NCBI GenBank assembly: GCA_032622095.1
Contig: CP136066.1
Location: 2,935,784 to 2,999,783, forward strand
Length of the DNA stretch: 64,000 nucleotides
Direction of reading: 5' to 3'
DNA from: Siphonodentalium dalli
Taxonomy: Eukaryota > Mollusca > Scaphopoda > Gadilida > Siphonodentaliidae
Position numbers and translations under genes: made by a program. Under the pieces are notes generated by a model. The model ran no database searches. It saw only the letters and a program-made list of their open reading frames with translations, and was not told the origin of the DNA. Positions 55,078 to 64,000 of the stretch are shown here, piece after piece. Each line of letters starts with the position of its first letter. Position 1 is the stretch's first letter.

Positions 55078-57715
55078 CTAGAAGGTGACCCGACTTCGTC
55101 CGGGCTTTGACCTTGAATTGACCATTTTGAAGGTCAAGGTCAGGTGGGGTCAAACACCAACAACCCAAAAATGGTGGAAATCGGCCCAGCGGATACCGGA
55201 AAATCGGCCCAGCGGATACCGAGATACCCTATGCATCAAATTTCGTCCGTAAAAATCCGCCAGTTTAACCCGATTTGATTTCCACTCAAGTATATAAACA
55301 CGCCTCATATACACACGCTCATTAATTATCAAGTTTCAACGTAAAGATAAATTACCATCGGTGCCCGAGATATTGCCAAGACGTCTGAAACAGTCAAATG
55401 CATCGGACTGTTACGCGTTAATTTGATCTAACGTTATGACCTCTAACGACGTCATAGAAGTTACGCATTGTTTTTATCCTGATGGAAGATAGTACCACTT
55501 CTTCTTGATAATTGAGGCAGATAACTAAAACGGATACATACGCATTATATATCGTTGGAAAGAGGAAACACGAAAGATTCTCACAGTGTGATTATTATGA
55601 CTGGCATTTTATTATTCGCGCTGTTTCGAATCGATTTGTAAGCACCGAACTCAAATGAAATTCCCGTAACACAGCGTAAAAACCGATTTGACCTCGGCAC
55701 GTGAAAAGTTGACATCGGATCTGAAAATCAATAGGCCTGTGTCACTCCCCGGCCGAAAATACCCCCACATACCAAGTTTCATCGAAATCGGGTCGGCCGT
55801 TTTCGAGTTCATCGATTACACACAAACAAACAAACAAACAAACAGATCTTCAAAAATATATAATAGACTAGAAGGTAACCCGACTTCGTCCGGGCTTTGA
55901 CCTTGAATTGACCATTTTGAAGGTCAAGGGCAGGTGGGGTCAAACACCAACACCACAAAAATGGTGGAAATCGGCCCAGCGGATACCGGACCAGCGGATA
56001 CCGAGATACCCTATGCATCAAATTTCGTCCGTAAAAATCCGCCAGTTTAACCTGATTTGATTTCCACTCAAGTATATAAACGCGCCTCATAAACACACGC
56101 TCATGAATTATCAAGTTTCAACGTAAAGATAAATTACCATCGGTGCCCGAAATATACCCAAGACGTCTGAAACAGTCAAATGCTTCGGCCGGTTACGCGT
56201 TAACGTGATCTAACGTTATGACCTCTAACGACGTCATAGAAGTTACGCATTGTTTTTATCCTGATGGAAGATAGTACCACTTCTTCTTGATAATTGAGGC
56301 AGATAACTAAAACGGATACATACGCATTATATATCGTTGGAAAGAGGAAACACGAAATATTCTCACAGTGTCATTATTATGACTGGCATTTTATTATTCG
56401 CGCTGTTTCGAATCGATTTGTAAGCACCGAACTCAAATGAAAGTCCCGTAACACAGCGTAAAAACAGATTTGACCTCGGCACGTGAAAAGTTGACCTCGG
56501 ATCTGAAAATCAATAGGCCTATGTCACCCCCCGGCCTCAGCTTCTTCCATCAAAGGTTAAGGATAAATGTGATTACGAACTGAGAAATGCATCAAATTTA
56601 AATCGTCCCATTTCAAATAGCAAAAGAACAGATAAAACTTTCTTCCCCACATGCGTTATGGATTGGAACAAATTGGATGAAAAAAAAGAAAGAAACATTC
56701 CACTCGATAGGTTCAAGAAAGCACTAGTAACTAAGCCATTAAAACCACCAACATATTTTTCATGCTGAAACAAAATATTTCCTCCATATTTTGGTCTTAA
56801 AACTTAAAAAGGTACTCAATCCGATCAGAAGCTCCTAAATTACTCTTTCTTTGACTTCGGGGGTAAAAAGTATTTGAATCGAATCGAGGAACCCACCCAT
56901 ATATATGGTAAACGGCTATTTAACATCCTTCATTGTAAACTGAGGTGTGAATGTAGTAATCTACAAGCTGATAAACTTCAAAATTATATAGCAATTTCTG
57001 CTACATGTAGATGTGGACATTCTGTAGAAAATGCTTTCCACTATTTTTTTGAATGCCGCCTACACTTTGAAGAAAGAATTACACTTCGTAATAATCTTCT
57101 GCGCTTTAATATACATTCAGTTAAAACACTAATATTTGGGGACCCGAACTTAAAACAATTAGAAAATGAACATATCTTTAAAGCTGTGCAAAATTACTTA
57201 CGAGATACAACTCAAGAGGAAAATCCGACAAAGTTCTATTAAGACGCTCGTATCATTTGAATGCAAATTGTAAAAATGTTAACAATGCACCATGAGGTAC
57301 ATGTATCACATTTAAAACAGCTACTTGAAATCATTATTGAAATTATTTAGAATTGGTGGGGTGGTGAGACTATACAAACTATTTTTCAAATAAGATACAA
57401 TGATATACTGTATGTATACACTTGTAACTATGTTATACCTATTGTGTTGACAACCCAAATTATTATGTATCAGTGTTATAACGGCAACTGTGAGAGGGGG
57501 TTATGTATAAGTGGATCGCACTTGTCCTCCAATCCCAATGCCAATCTGTATTGTTATATACTTATTGGTAATAAATATGTTTAAACCAAACCCCCCGGCC
57601 GAAAATACCCCCACATACCAAGTTTCATCGAAATCGGGTCGGCCGTTTCGAGTTCATCGATTACAAACAAACAAACAAACAAACAGATCTTCCAAAATAT
57701 ATAATAGACTAGCCG
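55078..57715 (+). repeat. Tandem duplication of an RTE/SINE-like unit (about 790 bp), second copy split
   Basis: Copy 1 runs 55078-55866. Copy 2 runs 55867-56536 and resumes at 57591-57711. Each starts 'ctagaaggt.acccgacttc' + 'gtccgggctttgacc'. Each ends 'taccaagtttcatcgaaatc' + GGG..., (ACAA)n and 'agatcttc.aaaatatata'. Such tails are typical of RTE-derived repeats common in mollusc genomes (from memory). Several short palindrome-free unique segments are shared almost perfectly, so the duplication is recent. Confidence 0.88.
56537..57590 (+). mobile_element. 5'-truncated LINE insertion, 1054 bp, with 10-bp target duplication
   Basis: CCCCCCGGCC occurs at 56527-56536 and 57591-57600, while the uninterrupted copy (55749-55760) has it once as CTCCCCGGCC. 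The insert carries LINE C-terminal blocks: DYELRNASNLNRPIS, FFPTCVMDWNKLDEKKERNI and LDRFKKAL (56545-56765). Then 56874-57239 has LFNILHCKLRCECSNL and the knuckle CRCGHSVENAFHYFFEC. It ends 'aataaatatgtttaaaccaa'. The C-terminal 122 residues are open. Confidence 0.88.
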
Positions 57716-59478
57716 ATGAGCCCGACGTTGTACGGGCTATTCAAAAACCAAATTTCAAGTCGATAGCTCCACCCGTTTCTGAGATCTGGTCTGCGCATGC
57801 GCGAAGCTGGCGTCGCACGGGCTCGGCGACCCGATAAAATTCGTATCCGGGGCAAGATACATTCACATATCAAATTTCAACTCGATAGCTCCACCTGTTT
57901 CCGAGATCTCGTCTGCGCATGCGCGAAGCTGGCGTCGCACGGGCTCGGCGACCCAATACAATTCGTATCCGGGGCAAGATACATTCACATACCAAATTTC
58001 AAGTCGATAGCTCCACCCGTTTCCGAGATCTCGTCTGCGCATGCGCGAAGCTGGCGTCGCACGGGCTCGGCGACCCGATAAAATTCGTATTCGGGGCAAG
58101 ATACATTCACATACCAAATTTTAAGTCGATAGCTCCACCCGTTTCCGAGATCTCGTCACCGCCTGGTCAAACTACACACACGTACCAAGTTTCGTCCCGA
58201 TCGGTCGAGAATCGTAGATTTCAAGTCGATAGCTCTACCCAGCACGACGTTCCAAATTTCAAGTCGATAGCTCCACCCGTTTCAGAGATCTCGTCTGCGC
58301 ATGCGCGAAGCGGGCGCCGCACGGGCTCGCCAATACGACAACGTCCACCGCCTGGTCAAACTACACACACGTACCAAGTTTCGTCCCGATCGGTCGAGAA
58401 TCGTAGATTTGTATTAATGACAAACATACAGACAGACAAACATACAGACAGAGGTCTTCAAAATATATATGAGACTAGCCGATGAGCCCGACATTGTCCA
58501 GGCTATTAAAAAACCAAATTTCAAGTCGATAGCTCTACCCAGCCCGACGTTGTCCGGGCTATCCAAAAACCAAATTTCAAGTCGATAGCTCTACCCGTTT
58601 CCGAGATCTGGTCTGCGCATGCGCGAAGCTGGCGTCGCACGGGCTCGGCGACCCGATAAAATTCGTATCCGGGGCAAGATACATTCACATACCAAATTTC
58701 AAGTCGATAGCTCCACCCGTTTCCGAGATCTCGTCTGCGCATGCGCGAAGCGGGCGCCGCACGGGCTCGCCAATACGACAACGTCCACCGCCTGGTCAAA
58801 CTACACACACGTACCAAGTTTGGTCCTGATCGGTTGAGAATCGTATATTTGTATAAATGACAAACATACAGACAAACATACAAACATACAGACAAACAAA
58901 CAGACAGAGGTCTTCAAAATATATATGAGACTAGCCGATGAGCCCGACGTTGTCCGGGCTATTCAAAAACCAAATTTCAAGTCGATAGCTCTACCCAGCC
59001 CGACGTTGTCCGGGCTATCCAAAAACCAAATTTCAAGTCGATAGCTCTACCCGTTTCCGAGATCTGGTCTGCGCATGCGCGAAGCTGGCGTCGCACGGGC
59101 TCGGCGACCCGATAAAATTCGTATCCGGGGCAAGATACATTCACATAGCAAATTTCAGGTCGATAGCTCCACCCGTTTCTGAGATCTCGTCTACGCATGC
59201 GCGAAGCTGGCATCGCATGGGCTCGGCGACCCGATAAAATTCGTATCCGGGGCAAGATACATTCACATAGCAAATTTCAAGTCGATAGCTCCACCCGTTT
59301 CCGAGATCTCGTCACCGCCTGGTCAAACTACACACACGTACCAAGTTTCGTCCCGATCGGTCAAGAATCGTAGATTTCAAGTCGATAGCTCTACCCAGCA
59401 CGACGTTCCAAATTTCAAACATACAAAAATACAGACAAACATACAAACAAACAGACAGAGGTCTTCAAAATATATATG
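57714..59478 (+). repeat. Nested tandem array of RTE/SINE-like tail units
   Basis: The roughly 123-bp unit has 'aaatttcaagtcgatagctc', 'acccgtttc.gagatct', 'ctgcgcatgcgcgaagc' and 'cgtatccggggcaagataca', and repeats about ten times. Whole elements start 'gactagccgatgagcccgac' (57708, 58473, 58930) and end in 'gaccgtagattt'-like sequence, (ACAGACAA)n and 'aggtcttcaaaatatatatga' (58465, 58922, 59480). Open frames here are repeat-derived. Confidence 0.9.
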
Positions 59479-59479
59479 A

Positions 59480-60430
59480 GATAGTAGGACATTTATTTCC
59501 GTATGTTCGTACGTTCGCGATATTTCTTTCAGAAACCCCTGCAGAAATTTCAAAGACAATTTGGTGTTGTCACTTGTGGTTCCCAGCGGATGTATAACTG
59601 CGTTATTTTTTCAACATTTTGAATTCAAACAACTAATTTATATTGATTTACTTTAATTTAAATTTATTGAGCAAGCAGTTCAATATAAAAAAATTGTTAA
59701 TTAATTAATAACATATTTTGTTTTAAAATCAAAATGTTTTAACTATTAAAAATTGCGCGATTAGTATTTAATGCTGATATCATAGCGGAAATTGAAACTG
59801 ATTGTGCAGGATTTTCAGTAAGATTAAATATTCTAAAATTATACACTGGGAAAACAACGTTAGTCATTATGACTCATTTATGTTAGTCAAAAAGTTTATC
59901 CACAGAATAACGAACTTAAAATAGCGATGCATTACTGAAATATCGACATTGAGCATCGTCAGGAGCAGTGCTATATATGTATAGTTATTCGTCTTAAAGC
60001 GTAGTCACTATGACCGAGGCCGATCATAGTCACTATGCCTATATAAGGCCAATCAAGACTCGCGACATTTCATACCAAACTGTACAGTGATTGCGACATC
60101 ATATGCCCCACAAAACGTCCAATATTATATTGGAACTTCAACTCGTATTATTCGATCACGTTTTAACAACAGTTACTATAAATGCAAAACTACCAAAATT
60201 ATATTAAAACTAGTTCCAAGCCAGATAAACATTTACTGTGTTGAATACCACATCAAGTCACCGTGACACTCAGAACTATTTTCAATTCTGTATCTTGCTC
60301 AAAATTTTCATCGAAATCCCCATTCACAGTTGGGTCACGTGGTCACATATATGTACTTACATACAGACTATGTTGACTTACAAGTTCCCTATGCCCATGG
60401 TAAACATCTGATTATGGTCATGTCAAATGG
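59480..60430. other. Anonymous AT-rich sequence
   Basis: A TTAGTCA/TGACTCA cluster at 59855-59895 resembles 23560-23715. No gene recognised. Confidence 0.4.
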
Positions 60431-60435
60431 GGTCC

Positions 60436-60837
60436 CAAGATCGTTAAGGGGGGAGGTCAAGTGACCAATTTTGAATGGGGATTTCCATGCAAATCGTCGG
60501 AACAAATAGTTAGAGTTGCACATATTTCTGAGTGTGACTTGATAAGGTGTTGAAAACAACAGGTATTTGTCTGGGGGGTGCGCTTGTTGCATTGTAACGT
60601 TGTTGTATTTTCAAATTTGTTTTTTAAATGTAGGTCATGTGATGTAATTCCAGAAACAAATTCTTAAAAATAGTTTTTGCGAATTGTTATAAATTACCTA
60701 GCGCACCTGCCAGTTAAATGCTATGCCTATTTTGGGTTTCGAACAACTGCTTCATACATAACTTTTGCTCAGGAAATTTGCATGGAAATCCCAAACTAAA
60801 AAGTGTTCACTTGACCTCCACCTTAAGAGGGGTGTAA
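60436..60837. repeat. Inverted repeat, arms about 58 bp, 280-bp spacer
   Basis: 60436-60492 ('aaggggggaggtcaagtgac' ... 'gggatttccatgcaaat') is the inverse of 60775-60837 ('atttgcatggaaatccc' ... 'cacttgacctccaccttaa'). Likely ends of a small transposon; no target duplication found. Confidence 0.75.
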
Positions 60838-61439
60838 ATTGGTAACATTTGGATGTGGAATTCAATATGAATTTTCTGGGAAAGTTTACTAAAACGTTAC
60901 AACGCGTAGATCAACATATAATATATTATTGAAAAGGTTGAATGAGTATATAACAACAACGACAATGCAGAGCAGAAAAAACACGAATGTGGATATACAT
61001 ATTATAACCTTATTTTATGGAAACAATTCTGACACTCATGCAAAAATAATCTTAACTTTAATACTATTTAATTCAAAATCGTTAATATGGTACAATATAA
61101 TTGAACCTTATTGAACTAGTACACATATTGGTTACTGTATCATCCCTCTACACCACAACCCGGTTGGCCTTCAAGTACCCGTGACACTGTCGCCTGGAGT
61201 CTTGAAGCCCCTTATCATCATCGACCGCTTCAACAAGTAAACTGAGATTTTGTTTAGTTTTAACTGTTTTTAATGCGAAAACTACCCTTTCATTAATAGT
61301 ATAAAAAATACCCAAAAAATACACTCAACGGCTAATACTGGTCAGTAAATGACCGAACTGCACCCGGAAGAAGAAGTACATCCTTATACATGTATTATTT
61401 AATTGACTTATCCCCACTAGAAGCCGCCCCAATGTTCTG

Positions 61440-61928
61440 CTGAGCAATGAATTATTATATTGTTTTTCTTATTTCTGGTTCATGGATTAACTCAGATTAT
61501 TCCGATAGACTATGTACTCTATGCGGTACAAATATAGGGGGCGAATTCCACGTAATATTGCAATGCCCGTGTTTAAAAGACCTGCGAGTCAAATACATAC
61601 ACAAATATTATTATTGTCGACCAAATACCATCAAATTAAGTGAATTTTTTAACTGTAAACGACGTAAAACCTTGAAAAACCTATCTCTCTTCATTAGACG
61701 GGTCCTGATTTTATTCAATAACTCCTGAGGCATACTATATACGTAATACATTAATATCCGACATTAGCACAGCCATGGGCTGTTCTCAATCAACTATTAT
61801 TATAATATGTGTAATTTTCAACGCGCACCACTTTTGTAATTTGCACAGAAATTATATGCACTGTATTCCACCGAGCTCTGTTGTATCATATTTGACGATT
61901 TGAGTGAATAAATAATTGACTTGAATTG
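61440..61928 (+). pseudogene. LINE ORF2 C-terminal tail with 3' end
   Basis: 61490-61728 reads DRLCTLCGTNIGGEFHVILQ then CPCLKDLRVKYIHKYYY and ends RRVLILFNNS*. This is a CxxC...H...C knuckle followed by the usual RxxYI..YY block. The 3' end is 'gaataaataattgacttgaa' near 61905. 5'-truncated. Confidence 0.78.
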
Positions 61929-61929
61929 T

Positions 61930-63170
61930 TGCACCCGATCAGGTGTGTTGAAATTTGACTATTGGTTTTTGGGTCTGGTCTTATATAGGTTTCCTGTTGA
62001 CCGACCCGGTACTTTGTTATTTATATGACACTTATGCACAAATAAACTTTATTTCCAAAACAATTTTGATTTTCGACCCTATTTGGATAGTATTAGGAAG
62101 TAGGTCAACAGTACATGATTGTTTACAAATATTTCCATAACAATTCGAATGTCACAAAATAAAATAAACTGTCCACTTCGCGTTGTCACTAAACATATGT
62201 TCACACTTTTCAACAAGAGTCAAGACACGACGCGGTCTTCTGTGCTTTGCAAGAATCGGGTAATCTTTTCCCGAGAAAAAACACTGAGTTATCCATTCAA
62301 ATGTTACCACTTTACCTACAGTGTTATGTGTAGAATTACGTGAAATTATACGAACCCGTCCATCGAGAAAGCGTTAAAACACAGACCAGTTCCAGTCGGT
62401 CAACAGATAGATAGATTTCTGGGTCAGAAAACCAAGTTTAGATTGAACAGTGAGTTGTGCTCACGTGCGAGAGACCAATGGCGTGACATGTATGGTAAGC
62501 CGATTGTTTGCGCGTTCGTCAAACATAATCATAATAATCGATGGTGGATATTTTTGACACAAAGAGTTGAACCGGCTCAATGTTACACCTGTGACATTCA
62601 CACACAACGCAACTTAAGTTCGATTGGTTAGTTGGATATTTGGTAAGTATAGATGTTGTAATGTTTGAATTTCATTTGCCCAAATATATTGTAATTATGA
62701 CATAGATATGTATATATCGACAACAGTGAATTATTAACCAGCGCGCGGACCTATTGCTGGAGAAGGCATTAAATCCCCTCCCAGTTTTGACCAAAATATC
62801 TAACCTAATTTTTAGCTCGTCATTTGAGTTGGAATTTTCTGAACTGATACACCTGTCTGTCTATCTCCGTATAATCTCACACGTCCGGCTTATATGCATT
62901 ACGGAGTAGATCCATATTTTGAATTTGTCCATGAATGCTTGCTGGACCAGTGACTTCGTGGCTACGGTTGGGACTCTTAACGTGTGCAAATTGTTGCACA
63001 CGGGACAGACGTTAACGTCGGCTCCCGATCCGACGGTGTGTCAAGTGTAGTGTAATTCCTGGCCATGACATTACGAGAGGAGCGGAGGTACGAATTTCGC
63101 CCAGTACGTATTTTTCAAATTGTGTCTGAGATTATTTTGCTTCCGGAATCGTTCTCAGGGCACTGATCTC
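61930..63170. other. Anonymous sequence
   Basis: No gene recognised. Confidence 0.4.
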
Positions 63171-63219
63171 GATCGTGGCATCGATGGTTGATTCGTTCAC
63201 ACAGAGAAAGTTTGGTTCC

Positions 63220-63870
63220 ATGTGGAAACAAAAACTGGTTCCCAGGACAATGGTTTGTCACAGTAGGGCAACCAAACGAAGAACCAAACAAACATATGTT
63301 GGGTTTTCGCGAAGAACCAAAATAAAGAACCTAATAAAGAATCAAATATACATGCTTCTTTCTTCACGATGAACCAATATAAAGTATCAAATGAAGAATC
63401 AAACATGTGTTGGTTCATCGAAGAACAAAAGTAAGAACCAAATTAAGTACACAACATACATACTTGTTCCACAAGGAAACCAAACTTGTTTTAATTTTTG
63501 TTCTTAGGGGAGAACCATTGTGAACTGCGTTGGTTCTCTGTCTTGTCGCCCTGAAAATTGAAACACGGGGATAAATTGACAGAATGGTTGCAATCTGGTC
63601 GCCGTCAAAAAATCTACTCACGGGGATAAATTGACCCGTAGAGTGCCATGAACAGAAGAATGACATGGTATAGTCTTTTTTGACCTAAAATGGCTTAAAG
63701 GGGTGCTAATAAACAATATGATTAAAACATATTGTTTAGTATCAGTCCAGATGCTAGGCGGGAACATATGTGCACACAAGTAAAGTAAATACGCGAGGAA
63801 TGTCACGGGATAGATGTCGTTGACCTCATATGATTGAAAGAGGCACCAATAATTAGCAATAAAGAGCGTC
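63220..63870. repeat. Degenerate tandem repeats at the right edge
   Basis: 63225-63490 repeats 'aagaaccaaa', 'aaagaa.caaa' and 'catgttggtt' at about 65-75 bp spacing. 63563-63585 and 63617-63637 share 'cacggggataaattgac'. 63655-63720 and 63797-63862 are diverged direct copies ('gaatg.cac.g.atag', 'ttgacct.a.atg..t.aaag'). Confidence 0.6.
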
Positions 63871-64000
63871 TATTGTCAACTTAAACTATAGACGTAACTT
63901 TATGTGGAGAGTAATGCAATATATTATGCTACTTACCCCAGATTACTAATACTTAATGAAGGGTCACTAATAGTTTACACATTCTTCAACCGAGAACACG

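Noticed and set aside
57511-59273. Open frames with repeated SIAPPVSEI/AHARSWRRTG blocks
   Set aside because: They are translations of the nested RTE/SINE-like tail units.
62443-62631. 62-codon plus-strand frame as a gene
   Set aside because: There are no splice sites, motifs or composition to support it.
53549-64000. DEP-domain exons of the DEPDC7-like gene
   Set aside because: I looked for a minus-strand DEP-like segment right of exon A and found none, so no 5' exons are annotated.

Overview
The window looks like nuclear DNA of an animal, most likely a marine lophotrochozoan such as a mollusc (inference). The evidence is short exons with GT/AG borders and conserved phase, AT-rich introns, many decayed LINE, Ty3/gypsy and BEL/Pao fragments, TTAA-flanked miniature transposons, and very abundant minisatellites. 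Nothing prokaryotic was seen. Host coding DNA is a small fraction; most of the window is repeats.

Layout. 1-5 kb: degenerate tandem and dispersed repeats and a tRNA-derived SINE-like copy. 5.3-10.4 kb: a Ty3/gypsy-type LTR retrotransposon on the minus strand, bounded by a GATG target-site duplication, with gag, a textbook -1 frameshift signal, and a pol truncated inside RNase H by a deletion that also removed integrase and most of the 3' LTR. 10.4-17.1 kb: a 32-bp minisatellite, a short coding-like 3' end beside a 102-bp-arm near-perfect hairpin, then two unrelated satellites (about 142 bp and 170 bp units). 17.3-18.2 kb: a broken BEL/Pao pol. 18.2-29.3 kb: gene-poor, with LINE debris and dispersed repeats. 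29.3-33.0 kb: about 100 copies of a 37-bp minisatellite with higher-order structure. 33.5-33.8 kb: the last exon of a METTL24/FkbM-like methyltransferase gene (plus strand). 34.1-38.4 kb: LINE fragments, one split by two miniature transposons.

41.2-53.8 kb holds the best host gene: five consecutive 3' exons, minus strand, of a DEPDC7-like gene. All four exon junctions join in phase, and the C-terminus matches the DEPDC7 family as I know it. The DEP-domain exons are not seen and should lie to the right, beyond the window or in a very long intron. Introns are filled with TTAA miniature transposons carrying a recurrent 67-bp hairpin module, plus LINE pieces.

The most unusual observation is that the exon edges of this gene have been copied into the neighbouring introns: the donor edge of exon A (4 extra copies), the acceptor edge of exon A (about 4), the donor edge of exon B (1), the donor edge of exon D (a 42-bp minisatellite, about 17 copies, each with a potential 5' splice site), and a degenerate copy of the last exon. 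For exon D the next two donor copies lie exactly 42 and 84 bases downstream and would add 14 or 28 residues in frame. 55-59.5 kb is a nest of tandemly repeated RTE/SINE-like units with a cleanly inserted LINE fragment (10-bp target duplication). 59.5-64 kb is mostly anonymous with one more LINE tail.
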